From CAXXOZ01 sp963676435 (GTDB taxonomy: Bacteria > Bacillota > Clostridia > Lachnospirales > Lachnospiraceae), in NCBI GenBank assembly GCA_963676435.2, contig CAXXOZ010000006.1, positions 439,409 to 503,408 of the forward strand: 64,000 nucleotides of DNA. The letters run 5' to 3'. The position numbers and the translations under genes were made by a program. Position 1 is the first letter of the stretch. Every line of letters starts with the position of its first letter. Shown in pieces: positions 1 through 8,959 of this stretch. Below the pieces are notes generated by a model. It did not search any database. It was not told the origin of the DNA and saw nothing but the letters and a program-made list of their open reading frames with translations.

Positions 1-262
1 ATTTTATAATATTTTTGATTCTTTCATTTGTATCATCTAGATCATTGTTAATTCTAGTGTATTCTTTTTTGCATATTCTTCCAATCTCGGTAAGTTTTAC
101 TTTTCTAGTGGTTCTTTCAAAAAGCTTTGCCCCTAATTCTTCTTCTAAAAGCACTATTTGGCGAGCAAGTGCTTGAGGTGAGATGAAAAGCTTTTCGGCA
201 GCTTTTGTATAATTTAAAGTTTCAGATAATACAAGAAAATATTTCATTCTTCTAAATTGCAT
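1..262 (-). CDS. LysR-family transcriptional regulator, N-terminal part only
   Basis: The minus strand is open from ATG at 262 to the window edge, about 87 residues of an expected ~290. The translation begins MQFRRMKYFLVLSETLNYTK and continues with AAEKLFISPQALARQI and LEEELGAKLFERT, the classic winged helix-turn-helix of LysR regulators, followed by the start of the linker helix. The effector-binding domain lies outside the window, so the regulated genes and ligand cannot be named. It is on the same strand as greA, 40 bases downstream of it. LysR assignment is firm; specific function is unknown. Confidence 0.88.
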   Translation of the reverse strand, partial: MQFRRMKYFLVLSETLNYTKAAEKLFISPQALARQIVLLEEELGAKLFERTTRKVKLTEIGRICKKEYTRINNDLDDTNERIKNIIK

Positions 263-301
263 TTTTTGACTATCCCCCAGTCATTTTTAATTTATAGTTT
301 A

Positions 302-805
302 CTAGTATTTTCTAAGTTTATCTGTTCCGTCATCACCTAGTTTTTCTATTTTTTTTATTTCTACATCATATGAATAGTCCTGACTAATTTTTACAGCTAC
401 GGTTTCCCCCACTTTGTGACCAAGAAGAGCTTTTCCTAGTGGTGAGTCTATACTTATAAATCCATTTGTAGAATCAGTTCTTACAGTTGTCACAATTTTA
501 AAACTTGTTTCTTCTTTATCTTCAGGAATATATATAGTTACTAAATCATTTAAACCGATTTCTCCTTCTTTAGAAACATCAGGAATAATAACAGCAGTTT
601 TTATCATTTTTTCAAGATATCTTATTCGACTTTCGTTTTGATTTTTAACTTTTTTAGCTGCCTTATATTCAAAATTTTCACTTAGATCCCCATGAGCTCT
701 TGCTTCTTTTACGTCTTCAAGGCACTCTTTTCTAGTAACTACTTTTCTATGTTCTAATTCTTCTTTCATTCGTTGCAAATCTTTTTCAGTAACCTTATCA
801 AACAT
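302..805 (-). CDS. greA: Transcription elongation factor GreA
   Basis: GreA rescues backtracked RNA polymerase by stimulating cleavage of the nascent RNA 3' end. The N-terminal ~75 residues form the charged coiled coil, with the family signature GDLSENFEYKAAK, and the rest forms the FKBP-like C-terminal domain (LGKALLGHKVGETVAVKI). I start at 805 because AGGAGG lies at 811-816 on the minus strand; an upstream in-frame ATG at 829 would add eight residues and has no such site. At 167 residues it is slightly longer than the usual ~158 because of a short C-terminal tail. It is divergent from mazG. Confidence 0.93.
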   Translation of the reverse strand: MFDKVTEKDLQRMKEELEHRKVVTRKECLEDVKEARAHGDLSENFEYKAAKKVKNQNESRIRYLEKMIKTAVIIPDVSKEGEIGLNDLVTIYIPEDKEETSFKIVTTVRTDSTNGFISIDSPLGKALLGHKVGETVAVKISQDYSYDVEIKKIEKLGDDGTDKLRKY

Positions 806-944
806 ATTAACCTCCTGAAAAACAAACATAACCTTTTCTTTTATTTAATCGTAAATTTAAAATTTCGTCAATAGTATTTATCTAGAAAAGGTTTGATATG
901 TGTGTTAGAATATCATTTATAAAATAGGTAATCAAGGAGGCGTT

Positions 945-1343
945 ATGGAAAAATATTCATTAGCAGATCTTTTAGAAATAGTTGCTAAATTAAGAAGTGA
1001 AGATGGCTGCCCTTGGGACAGGGAGCAGACACACGAAAGTTTAAAACCTTGTCTTATAGAAGAAAGCGGGGAAGTGATTGAAGCAATAGACAATAAAGAC
1101 GAAGAGAATTTAATAGAAGAATTAGGAGATGTTCTACTTCAAGTGCTTATGCATTCACAAATAGCATCTGAAGAGGGAAGATTCACTTTCGAAGATGTGG
1201 TTCAGGGAGTAAGCGAAAAAATGATTAGAAGACACCCTCATGTTTTTGGTGATAAAAAAGCTGAGAATGCAGAGGAAGCACTAAAAAACTGGAAACAGGC
1301 AAAGGCTTTAGAGAAAGAAAACAAGAAAAAAGGGGTACTATAA
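945..1343 (+). CDS. mazG: MazG nucleoside triphosphate pyrophosphohydrolase, single-domain form
   Basis: All-alpha NTP pyrophosphohydrolase that removes aberrant or excess nucleoside triphosphates. It shows the MazG signature CPWDREQTHESLKPCLIEE and the metal-binding acidic run EESGEVIEAI followed by EELGDVLLQVLMHS. At 132 residues it corresponds to one MazG domain; many Firmicutes have a longer protein with two MazG domains or an N-terminal methyltransferase-like domain (YabN). A strong AAGGAGG sits just before the ATG. It opens the conserved mazG-hup-rqcP-divIC run. Confidence 0.9.
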   Translation: MEKYSLADLLEIVAKLRSEDGCPWDREQTHESLKPCLIEESGEVIEAIDNKDEENLIEELGDVLLQVLMHSQIASEEGRFTFEDVVQGVSEKMIRRHPHVFGDKKAENAEEALKNWKQAKALEKENKKKGVL

Positions 1344-1404
1344 AAATTATGTAAATTGTATATAAAAAATAGTATTATAATAGTACTAAAAAGCTTGAAT
1401 AACC

Positions 1405-1433
1405 TTGACAAATCAGGGGTTTAGGATTATAAA
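1405..1433 (+). promoter_or_regulatory. Sigma-A-type promoter for hup
   Basis: A perfect TTGACA (1405-1410) and TATAAA (1428-1433) are separated by exactly 17 bases, upstream of hup. This leaves a ~115-base 5' leader. The rest of the 1344-1553 gap shows no other gene. Confidence 0.7.
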
Positions 1434-1553
1434 TATATAGAGGGCAATAATTGCAGGATAGTGGTTATTTGTTCAAAAAACTACCTGTGTATACGATGTA
1501 AATTAATCAGGGATTGTGTCGCAGCGTAATCATAACAGAGGAGGGTTTTGTTC

Positions 1554-1826
1554 ATGAACAAAGCGGAATTAGTAGCAGCAGTAGCTGCAAAAACAGAATT
1601 ATCAAAGAAAGATGCAGAGAAAGCGTTAAAAGCATTTACGGACATCGTAGCTGACGAACTAAAAAAGGGAAATAAAATTCAATTGGTGGGATTTGGTACA
1701 TTTGAAGTTTCAAAAAGAGCTGCTAGAGAAGGTAGAAATCCTCAAAGTGGAGAGCCAATGAAAATTGCAGCATCAAAAGCACCTAAATTTAAAGCAGGAA
1801 AAGCTTTAAAAGATTATATTAACTAA
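1554..1826 (+). CDS. hup: HU-family DNA-binding protein
   Basis: Small histone-like nucleoid protein that bends DNA as a dimer. The 90-residue product begins MNKAELVAAVAAKTELSKKD and carries the beta-arm signature GFGTFEVSKRAAREGRNPQ and the conserved C-terminal FKAGKALKD. The start at 1554 is chosen because it matches the family N terminus and lies about eight bases from GAGGAGG; a TTG six bases upstream is open but unlikely. It has its own promoter and is followed by a terminator, so it is probably also expressed independently of mazG. Confidence 0.96.
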   Translation: MNKAELVAAVAAKTELSKKDAEKALKAFTDIVADELKKGNKIQLVGFGTFEVSKRAAREGRNPQSGEPMKIAASKAPKFKAGKALKDYIN

Positions 1827-1856
1827 TTAATAATACTTGTAGCATTTGAAGTGGTA

Positions 1857-1890
1857 AACCCTGCTTATTTTATAAGCAGGGAATTTTTTT
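1857..1890 (+). terminator. Rho-independent terminator after hup
   Basis: CCCTGCTTA and TAAGCAGGG form a strong stem with a short AT loop, followed by a run of seven T residues. It ends just before the ribosome site of rqcP. Confidence 0.88.
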
Positions 1891-1902
1891 AAAGGAGTCA
1901 AA

Positions 1903-2142
1903 ATGAGACTGGATAAATATTTAAAAGTGTCTAGATTAATAAAAAGAAGGACAATTGCAAATGAAGCCTGTGATGCAGGAAGGGTTCAGATAAATGGAAA
2001 ACCTGCAAAAGCAGGAACTCAAGTAAAAGTTTCAGATATAATAACAGTAAAATATGGTAATAAAGAAGAAAGCGTTGAAGTTTTAAGAGTTGCTGATAAT
2101 GTTAAAAAAGATGATGCTTCAGAAATGTATAAATATATATAA
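1903..2142 (+). CDS. rqcP: S4-domain RNA-binding protein RqcP (YabO family)
   Basis: A 79-residue protein that is almost entirely an S4 RNA-binding domain: MRLDKYLKVSRLIKRRTIAN then AGRVQINGKPAKAGTQVKV. In Bacillus subtilis the homologue YabO/RqcP works with RqcH in ribosome-associated quality control, adding alanine tails to stalled nascent chains. AAAGGAG precedes the ATG. In spore formers this gene is usually followed by yabP and yabQ; here the next gene is the divIC-like gene, 49 bases on. Confidence 0.9.
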   Translation: MRLDKYLKVSRLIKRRTIANEACDAGRVQINGKPAKAGTQVKVSDIITVKYGNKEESVEVLRVADNVKKDDASEMYKYI

Positions 2143-2191
2143 AAAACTTGAAAAAATTATGTAAATCAGATAAAATATTGACAGGTGATGT

Positions 2192-2503
2192 ATGATGAAA
2201 AAAAGAAAAAATAAGAAGCATCGTATAAATAAATCAAGGCTGGGTGTTTTGGCTATTACAATTGTTGTAGTTATGCTTTGCATTGTAATGACCTTTCAAA
2301 TCTTGAATCTGAGAAAAAGCAATAAAGCACTAGAAGAAAAGAAAGCCTCACTTGAAGAGGTCTTAGATCAGGAAAACAAAAGAACTCAGGAGCTGGATTC
2401 TGAAAAAGAGTATGTTCAGACAAAAAAATATGTTGAAGAAGTTGCAAAAACACTAGGATATATATATCCAAACGAAATTATTTTTAAACCTGAAATGAAA
2501 TGA
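2192..2503 (+). CDS. divIC: Septum-formation initiator protein (DivIC/FtsB family)
   Basis: Single-pass cell-division protein of 103 residues. It has a lysine-rich cytoplasmic N terminus, one transmembrane helix at about residues 17-38 (VLAITIVVVMLCIVMTFQIL), an extracellular coiled coil at about 40-80, and the short conserved end KTLGYIYPNEIIFKPE. DivIC links to FtsL and DivIB in the division complex. The position between rqcP and tilS supports the call. Two adjacent ATG codons (2192, 2195) are both possible starts. Confidence 0.85.
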   Translation: MMKKRKNKKHRINKSRLGVLAITIVVVMLCIVMTFQILNLRKSNKALEEKKASLEEVLDQENKRTQELDSEKEYVQTKKYVEEVAKTLGYIYPNEIIFKPEMK

Positions 2504-2516
2504 TAGATATGGTTAA

Positions 2517-2555
2517 TAATCCCTGAAATTTATTTTCAGGGATTTAATTTTATCC
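2517..2555 (+). terminator. Rho-independent terminator after divIC
   Basis: AATCCCTGAAA and TTTCAGGGATT form a near-perfect stem around TTTATT, followed by a T-rich tract. It separates the divIC unit from tilS. Confidence 0.8.
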
Positions 2556-2603
2556 AATTCTTAACTCCTTGATTTTAGGGGTTTTATAAAGTATAGTATT
2601 TAT

Positions 2604-3962
2604 ATGAATAAAAAAGTATATGATTACATTAAAGAAAATAATTTAATTAATTCAGGGGATAAAATCGTGGTTGGCATATCTGGTGGAGCAGATTCAGTCT
2701 GCCTTTTTTTAATGTTGAATGAACTTAAAAATGAAATACCAATTGAGATAATTCCTGTTCATATAAATCATGGCATTCGTGGAAAAGAGGCAAAAAAAGA
2801 CGAACACTTTGTGGAAAAAATTTGTAAAAAATATAAATATCCATGCATTATTTTTAATTTTGATGTAGCTAAAATATCAAAAAAAAGAAAAGTATCTCTG
2901 GAAGAAGCAGGAAGAGATGTAAGGTATCAAGCGTTTCATAAAGTATTAAAAGATTATAACTGCAATAAAATTGCTGTAGCTCATAATTTGAATGATAGTT
3001 CAGAAACTGTTTTACTGAGTCTGTTTAGAGGTACTGGTATAAAAGGTTTAACAGGTATTAAAGCTAATAGAGGAAATATAATAAGGCCGTTGCTTTGTTT
3101 AAAAAGACAAGAGATAGAAAAATACTTAAAGGATAAAAAGGTATCATATCAAACAGATTCTTCAAACCTAAAAAATGAGTTTTCTAGAAATGCAGTTAGA
3201 AATATAATTTTACCAAAGGTTATTGAGTCTATAAATCCTGAGGCTGTTTCTCACATTCAAAATACAGCAACCTACTTAAATGAAATAGAGAATTATTTAA
3301 GCAAAAAAACCGATGAAGTCTACCATGGACCTGAGATAGATTTAGAAAAATTTAAGGATTTAGATATAGTAATAAAAAAAAGAGTCATTATTAAAGCCAT
3401 TAAAGAAGTGGCAGGAAAGCTTAAAGACATTAGTTCGGTTCATATAGAGGATGTATTAAAACTTGAAAAAAATAAAGTTGGCAAGTATGTTATGTTGCCA
3501 TATAACATTAGAGGGATTAAAACATATAAAAGTATAAAAATCGAAATTGAAGAGACAAAAGATAATTATGAAAAAATAAATATGGAAATTTTTAAACAGG
3601 GTGAATATATTTTGCCAGACGAAAAAGGTAAATTTTTAATTTCAATTGAAAACAATCTAAAACCCTTTGAAATTGGGGAAAATATGTATACTAAATGCTT
3701 TGATTATGATAAAATGAAATCTACTTTATTTTTACGCAACCGTAAGGAAGGCGACTATATAACCATAAATTCTAAAGGCAACACAAAAAAAATCAAATCA
3801 TATTTTGTTGATGAAAAAATCCCTAAAGAAGAAAGAGAAAAAGTATTGCTATTTGCAATAGATTCTAATGTTGTTTGGGTGGTTGGCCATAGGGTGAGTG
3901 AAGAATTTAAAGTAACTGAAGAAACAAAAGAAATAATAAAAATTGAGTATGTTAGAGGATGA
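2604..3962 (+). CDS. tilS: tRNA(Ile)-lysidine synthase TilS
   Basis: TilS converts C34 of the CAU-anticodon tRNA-Ile to lysidine using ATP and lysine, so the tRNA reads AUA. The PP-loop ATP motif VVGISGGADSVCL is at about residues 22-34. HINHGIRGKEAKKDE and the HNLNDSSETVLLSLFRGTG segment follow, with the lysidine-specific C-terminal domain after them (LFLRNRKEGDYI). At 452 residues it has the long-form length. No clear ribosome site precedes the ATG. It overlaps the start of hpt, indicating translational coupling. Confidence 0.95.
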   Translation: MNKKVYDYIKENNLINSGDKIVVGISGGADSVCLFLMLNELKNEIPIEIIPVHINHGIRGKEAKKDEHFVEKICKKYKYPCIIFNFDVAKISKKRKVSLEEAGRDVRYQAFHKVLKDYNCNKIAVAHNLNDSSETVLLSLFRGTGIKGLTGIKANRGNIIRPLLCLKRQEIEKYLKDKKVSYQTDSSNLKNEFSRNAVRNIILPKVIESINPEAVSHIQNTATYLNEIENYLSKKTDEVYHGPEIDLEKFKDLDIVIKKRVIIKAIKEVAGKLKDISSVHIEDVLKLEKNKVGKYVMLPYNIRGIKTYKSIKIEIEETKDNYEKINMEIFKQGEYILPDEKGKFLISIENNLKPFEIGENMYTKCFDYDKMKSTLFLRNRKEGDYITINSKGNTKKIKSYFVDEKIPKEEREKVLLFAIDSNVVWVVGHRVSEEFKVTEETKEIIKIEYVRG

Positions 3963-3963
3963 A

Positions 3964-4482
3964 ATGAAGAATAATATTGAAGTATTAATATCAGAACAAG
4001 AAGTAGATAAAAAAATAAGAGAACTTGGTAAGCTGATTACAGAAGAATACCAAGGAAAAGTGGTAAGTATAGTATGTATTTTAAAAGGTGCTTCATTTTT
4101 TGCATGTGAACTTGCTAAGAGAATAGATGTGCCGGTAGAGATTGACTTTATGTCAGTTTCTAGCTATGGGGCAGGTACAGAAAGTAGTGGTGTTGTTAAG
4201 ATAGTAAAAGATCTTGATGAACAAATAGAAGGAAAAGACATTATAATAGTAGAAGATATAATTGATACAGGAAATACATTAAGGTATCTAATGGAACTTC
4301 TCACGGGGAGAAGTCCAAAAAGTTTGAAACTTTGTACACTTTTAGATAAACCTGATAGAAGAAAGGTGGATGTAAAAGTTGATTATGTGGGATTTCAAAT
4401 TCCTGATGAATTTGTAGTAGGTTATGGTCTTGATTACGATCAGAAATATAGAAACTTACCTTTCATTGGAGTTGTAAAATAA
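3964..4482 (+). CDS. hpt: Hypoxanthine phosphoribosyltransferase
   Basis: Purine salvage enzyme that makes IMP or GMP from hypoxanthine or guanine and PRPP. The PRPP-binding motif IIIVEDIIDTGNTLRYL is at about residues 92-108 and the flexible-loop segment SVSSYGAGTESSG precedes it. The 172-residue length fits. Of three in-frame starts (3943, 3949, 3964), 3964 gives the normal N terminus and has AGAGGA just upstream, inside the end of tilS. The tilS-hpt-ftsH order is widespread in Firmicutes. Confidence 0.94.
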   Translation: MKNNIEVLISEQEVDKKIRELGKLITEEYQGKVVSIVCILKGASFFACELAKRIDVPVEIDFMSVSSYGAGTESSGVVKIVKDLDEQIEGKDIIIVEDIIDTGNTLRYLMELLTGRSPKSLKLCTLLDKPDRRKVDVKVDYVGFQIPDEFVVGYGLDYDQKYRNLPFIGVVK

Positions 4483-4517
4483 AAAGGGATTAATGCTTAT
4501 AAAAGGAGGATTAAAGA

Positions 4518-6344
4518 TTGGGCAAGCAGTTTAAGGGCATTGGATTTTATGTAGTTATAGCAGTTATAATTTTGGCAGTGATTTATTTTATGACTTCACA
4601 GCAGGCTACGGGAGATACTTACCAATATGACGAATTTTTAGAAAATGTAGAAGATAATCAGGTGACAAGTATAGAAATAGTACAAAATCAGGAGGTTCCT
4701 ACAGGGTCCTTGATAGTTACTCTAGATAGTGGAGAAGAAAGACAGTTATATGTTCCTGATGTTGTAGAGGCAGTTTCTGATATAGAAGAACTTGGTTTTA
4801 CAAATTATAATTTTGATGATGTTAGAGGAGATAGTATATTTATGACTACTATTCTGCCATTTGGAATAGTTTTCATTCTCATAATTGTTTTCTTTAGTTT
4901 TATGTCAAATCAAGCAGCAGGTGGTGGTGGCGCAGGCAATAAAATGATGAACTTTGGAAAAAGCCGTGCTAAAATGGTCAATGACGCAGGTAAAAAAATT
5001 AATTTTAAAGGTGTTGCCGGCCTGCAGGAAGAAAAAGAAGACTTAGAAGAAATCGTTGATTTTTTAAAAACTCCTAAAAAATATATAGAGGTGGGAGCAA
5101 GAATACCAAAAGGTGTAATACTTGTTGGACCTCCAGGAACAGGAAAAACATTATTAGCAAAAGCAGTAGCTGGAGAAGCAGGAGTTCCTTTTTTTAGTAT
5201 ATCAGGTTCGGATTTTGTTGAAATGTTTGTAGGTGTTGGTGCATCCAGAGTTAGAGACCTTTTTGAAGAGGCGAAAAAGAACTCACCTTGTATAGTGTTT
5301 ATTGATGAAATAGATGCCGTGGCAAGAAGAAGAGGAACTGGTATGGGTGGTGGACATGATGAAAGAGAACAAACACTTAATCAGTTGTTAGTAGAAATGG
5401 ATGGTTTTGGTATAAATGAAGGAATTATTGTAATGGCAGCTACAAATAGAGTTGACATCCTTGATCCTGCTATTTTAAGACCAGGGCGTTTCGATAGAAA
5501 AGTAGCGGTAGGAAGACCAGACATAAAAGGTAGAAAAGAAATACTAGAAGTACATGCAAAAAACAAACCACTTGGAGATGATGTTAATCTAGAGAGAGTG
5601 GCACAGACAACAGCAGGTTTTACAGGTGCGGATTTAGAAAATCTATTAAATGAAGCAGCAATATTAGCAGCTAAAAAAGAAAGAGCATTCCTAATTCAGG
5701 AAGATATTGACAAATCATTTGTTAAAGTGGGTATTGGAGCAGAAAAGAAAAGTAAAGTTATTTCTGATAAAGAAAAGAAAATTACAGCTTATCATGAAGC
5801 AGGACATGCTATATTATTTCATGTATTACCAGATGTTGGTCCGATACATACTATTTCAGTTATTCCTACAGGTCCTGGAGCAGCGGGTTATACAATGCCT
5901 TTACCTGAAAGAGATGAAATGTTTAATACAAGGAGCAAAATGCTTCAAAATATTATGGTTAGTTTAGGTGGGCGTATTGCTGAAGAAATAATTTTTGATG
6001 ATATTACTACTGGTGCTTCACAAGATATTAAGCAGGCAACAGGTATAGCAAAATCAATGGTTACAAAATATGGAATGTCAGACAAAATAGGTTTAATCAA
6101 TTATGGCGAAGATGAAGATGAAGTTTTCATTGGAAGGGATTTAGCTCACACTAGAGGTTATGCTGATACAACGGCGGCTCTCATTGATGCAGAAGTAAAG
6201 AAAATAGTTGATGAGTGTTATGAGAAGTCTAGAAAGCTAATTGATGAAAATAAAGAGGTCTTAACAAAGTGTGCAGAGTTACTTATTGAGAAAGAAAAAA
6301 TCGGACAGGAAGAATTTGAAGCCTTATTTGAATCAGAAAAATAG
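4518..6344 (+). CDS. ftsH: ATP-dependent zinc metalloprotease FtsH
   Basis: Membrane-anchored AAA+ protease that degrades misfolded membrane proteins and regulatory proteins. Two transmembrane helices (about residues 7-24 and 110-130) flank an extracytoplasmic domain. The AAA module shows Walker A GPPGTGKT and Walker B IVFIDEIDAV, then the second region of homology (DPAILRPGRFDRKV). The zinc-binding HEAGH motif follows in the peptidase domain. The start is TTG at 4518, preceded by a strong AAAGGAGG. Length 608 is normal. Confidence 0.97.
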   Translation: MGKQFKGIGFYVVIAVIILAVIYFMTSQQATGDTYQYDEFLENVEDNQVTSIEIVQNQEVPTGSLIVTLDSGEERQLYVPDVVEAVSDIEELGFTNYNFDDVRGDSIFMTTILPFGIVFILIIVFFSFMSNQAAGGGGAGNKMMNFGKSRAKMVNDAGKKINFKGVAGLQEEKEDLEEIVDFLKTPKKYIEVGARIPKGVILVGPPGTGKTLLAKAVAGEAGVPFFSISGSDFVEMFVGVGASRVRDLFEEAKKNSPCIVFIDEIDAVARRRGTGMGGGHDEREQTLNQLLVEMDGFGINEGIIVMAATNRVDILDPAILRPGRFDRKVAVGRPDIKGRKEILEVHAKNKPLGDDVNLERVAQTTAGFTGADLENLLNEAAILAAKKERAFLIQEDIDKSFVKVGIGAEKKSKVISDKEKKITAYHEAGHAILFHVLPDVGPIHTISVIPTGPGAAGYTMPLPERDEMFNTRSKMLQNIMVSLGGRIAEEIIFDDITTGASQDIKQATGIAKSMVTKYGMSDKIGLINYGEDEDEVFIGRDLAHTRGYADTTAALIDAEVKKIVDECYEKSRKLIDENKEVLTKCAELLIEKEKIGQEEFEALFESEK

Positions 6345-6443
6345 AAAATCAAATAAAGTAGCTAAAAATAACAGTTATATATGCATATTTACAATATAAA
6401 AATCTATAACTAAAAAAATTAATAGTATAAAATTAACAAAAAG

Positions 6444-6480
6444 GTGTGCACAAATTTGTAAAGTTTGTGCACACTTTTCT
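6444..6480 (+). terminator. Rho-independent terminator after ftsH
   Basis: GTGTGCACAAA and TTTGTGCACAC form a perfect 11-base-pair stem followed by TTTTCTATTT. The 6345-6611 gap otherwise holds only AT-rich DNA, a C9 run near 6513 and the convergent terminator described next. Confidence 0.8.
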
Positions 6481-6568
6481 ATTTACCATTGCTATAATAA
6501 GTATTGTAAAACCCCCCCCAATACATTATATAGTTTTACTACACCCCATAAAAACGAAATACCTTCTC

Positions 6569-6606
6569 CTAAAAAGGATAACACCCGTAGTGTTATCCTT
6601 TTTACT
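6569..6606. terminator. Bidirectional terminator between ftsH and the amylase gene
   Basis: AAAAAGGATAACAC and GTGTTATCCTTTTT form a perfect stem around a five-base loop, with A-runs and T-runs on both sides. It can serve the minus-strand glycosidase gene, whose stop is at 6612, and read-through from ftsH. Confidence 0.85.
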
Positions 6607-6611
6607 GTTTA

Positions 6612-8636
6612 TTACTGACTTACTTTTAGAACTGCTCCAGAAAATGGTGATAGTTCTATTTTAAGTTTACCATCTTTGATATCATATATTTTACTTCCCA
6701 CATTATACGAATCTTTTGAAGTTCTAATAAGATTTGTTAGTTTTTCAGAATCTGTGGCACCTGTATGCCAAACTGGAACTTCAATTAATTTTTCTTCATC
6801 ATTATTATTTATTATAACAATAATAATATTATCCTTAATAAATCTTGCGTATGAAATAATATTATAGTCTTTATAAAGCATTTTTATAGAACCGTACTTA
6901 AGGCAAGGATTATTTTTTCTGATTTCAATGATTTCTCTATGAAACTCTAAAAGTTCAATGTCTTCATTGCCCCATGGATAAGTTCGCCTATTATCAGGAT
7001 CAGTAAAACCCGTTAGTCCAACTTCATCTCCATAATATATTGTGGGTGACCCAGGCCAGGTCATTTGTATAATTATAGCTTCTCTAAAAATGTCTTTATT
7101 AATATGTTCAGAAGCTGCTTCCGAACATAGGGTGTTTATTCTACCTACTTTACCGTTAGTTCTAGTTAAAAATCTTGAGTGGTCATGGTTAGATAACTGA
7201 TTCATTGCTGTAAAGAGTGAAGGGCAAGTAAATCTAGACATATTATAGGACATTGTATTAAAGAAATTTTCTGAATCTCCAATCAGGTTGTCCTTTCTTA
7301 AATCACTATGCTTTTCCATTCCTGTAAGAAACCAGGATACAGGTTCCATAAAAGCATCATAATTCATAACAGAATCCCACTCATCTCCAAGTAACCATTC
7401 CGAAGGATCTCCGTAGTGCTCAGCAAGTATTAAGGCTTCAGGATTAATGGCCTTAACTCGTCTTCTTAATTCTTTGAAAAATTTGTGATTATATTCTTTG
7501 CTATGAGAAATATCAGCTGCAACATCTAAGCGCCATCCATCAATGTTAAAAGGTGGTTTGAGCCATTTTTCAACTATTTCCATTACTTCATTGAATAGAT
7601 TTTCAGATTTTTCGTAGTTTAGTTTTGGTAGAGTGTCATATCCCCACCAGCCTTCATAGAAATTATTTTTTCCAAATTTAAAATAATTTCTATAGGGACT
7701 ATTTTCATCTTGAAGAGCTCCTTTTTCATAATCATCGTTACTAGAATAAATTTTTGCGGCATCAAGCCATTTATTAAAAGAGCCACAGTGATTAAAAACT
7801 CCATCTAAAATAATTTTTATGCCTCTTTTATGTACTTCATCACAAAATTCTGCAAAAAAATTATTCGTAGCTTCTAAATTTTCTTTATTAGTGACACGGT
7901 TTATAAAGCAACTTGCTAAAGAATTATCCTTTGATCCAGGAGTTAAAAGATCTCCCTGTTCATGTACAATTACTCCAAAATGTGGATCTATGTGGTCGTA
8001 GTCTTGTACATCATATTTATGGCTTGAAGGCGAGACAAAAATAGGATTAAAATATATTGCCTCTATTCCTAGATAGGAAAGGTAATCCAGTTTATCAAGG
8101 ACCCCTTGTAAGTCTCCGCCGTAAAACTCCCTAATATCCATATCACCAGGAAGTTTATTCCAGTCACTTACACCAACCACATTTTTACCTAAATAATTAT
8201 ATTCATTTGTTAAAACATCATTCTTAGAATTCCCATTAAAAAAACGATCTACAAAGATTTGATACATAACAGCACCCTGTGCCCACTTTGGAGTCTTAAA
8301 TCCTGGTATAATTACAAAATCGTAATTGTTTGTTATATACTTTGAAGCACCTAGCCTGTCATAAAACCAAACTTCATTTCCAAGCATAACCTTAAAAAAA
8401 TAATGCACTGGTTTATCAAAGAGGTCGATTTCCACCTCATAATAATCCAGTGCACCTAAATTGTATTTTTTTTGCATAATAATTTCTTTGTCAGAGATAC
8501 ATAAATAAACATTGTCTGCATTATTAACAGCAGTGCGAAACCTTAGTGTTACTTTATCAAAGGTTTTGGGCTGAAACGGTGATAAAAATTCTTCAGTCTG
8601 GTCAGTAAATAAGGCTTCTCGAATAACAATCTTCAT
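6612..8636 (-). CDS. Alpha-glycosidase, GH13 neopullulanase/maltogenic-amylase type
   Basis: GH13 alpha-amylase-family hydrolase, probably cutting maltodextrins or cyclodextrins in the cytoplasm since no signal peptide is seen. The N-terminal ~120 residues look like the CBM34 domain of neopullulanases. The (beta/alpha)8 barrel shows region I DGVFNHCG, region II GWRLDVAADIS with the nucleophile Asp, region III EHYG with the acid Glu, and region IV LSNHDHSR. A C-terminal beta domain ends the 674-residue protein. It is a single-gene unit with no neighbouring sugar transporter. The exact substrate cannot be read from sequence. Confidence 0.9.
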   Translation of the reverse strand: MKIVIREALFTDQTEEFLSPFQPKTFDKVTLRFRTAVNNADNVYLCISDKEIIMQKKYNLGALDYYEVEIDLFDKPVHYFFKVMLGNEVWFYDRLGASKYITNNYDFVIIPGFKTPKWAQGAVMYQIFVDRFFNGNSKNDVLTNEYNYLGKNVVGVSDWNKLPGDMDIREFYGGDLQGVLDKLDYLSYLGIEAIYFNPIFVSPSSHKYDVQDYDHIDPHFGVIVHEQGDLLTPGSKDNSLASCFINRVTNKENLEATNNFFAEFCDEVHKRGIKIILDGVFNHCGSFNKWLDAAKIYSSNDDYEKGALQDENSPYRNYFKFGKNNFYEGWWGYDTLPKLNYEKSENLFNEVMEIVEKWLKPPFNIDGWRLDVAADISHSKEYNHKFFKELRRRVKAINPEALILAEHYGDPSEWLLGDEWDSVMNYDAFMEPVSWFLTGMEKHSDLRKDNLIGDSENFFNTMSYNMSRFTCPSLFTAMNQLSNHDHSRFLTRTNGKVGRINTLCSEAASEHINKDIFREAIIIQMTWPGSPTIYYGDEVGLTGFTDPDNRRTYPWGNEDIELLEFHREIIEIRKNNPCLKYGSIKMLYKDYNIISYARFIKDNIIIVIINNNDEEKLIEVPVWHTGATDSEKLTNLIRTSKDSYNVGSKIYDIKDGKLKIELSPFSGAVLKVSQ

Positions 8637-8706
8637 ATTTAAACCTCACTAAATGCATTTTTATGTAATTATTTTATAATATATTATAAATCTATTCAAG
8701 TACTAC

Positions 8707-8735
8707 TTGCACTTTTGTATTTTTTATGGTATAAA
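8707..8735 (+). promoter_or_regulatory. Promoter of the tRNA cluster
   Basis: TTGCAC (8707-8712) and TATAAA (8730-8735) with a 17-base spacer lie 22 bases upstream of the first tRNA. Confidence 0.6.
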
Positions 8736-8757
8736 TTTATATTGTCAGATGTAATTT

Positions 8758-8839
8758 GGATGGGTTCCCGAGTGGCCAAAGGGGGCAGACTGTAAATCTG
8801 TTGACAACGTCTTCGAAGGTTCGAATCCTTCTCCATCCA
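8758..8839 (+). tRNA. tRNA-Tyr (anticodon GTA)
   Basis: A class II tRNA of 82 bases with a long variable arm. The acceptor GGATGGG pairs with TCCATCC (one G-U pair). The anticodon loop reads CTGTAAA, giving GTA, and the T-loop is GGTTCGAATCC. CCA is not encoded after the discriminator A beyond what the sequence shows. Confidence 0.93.
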
Positions 8840-8857
8840 TTTGGAATAATATTCCGC

Positions 8858-8941
8858 GCCGGCGTGGCGGAACTGGCAGACGCGCAGGACTTAAAATCCT
8901 GTGATGGCAACATCGTATCGGTTCGATTCCGATCGCCGGCA
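8858..8941 (+). tRNA. tRNA-Leu (anticodon TAA)
   Basis: A class II tRNA of 84 bases. The acceptor GCCGGCG pairs with CGCCGGC. The anticodon stem-loop GGACTTAAAATCC gives TAA, reading UUA/UUG, and the long variable arm is TGATGGCAACATCG. The T-loop is GGTTCGATTCC. Confidence 0.93.
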
Positions 8942-8959
8942 TTTAATAAAATATTTTTC

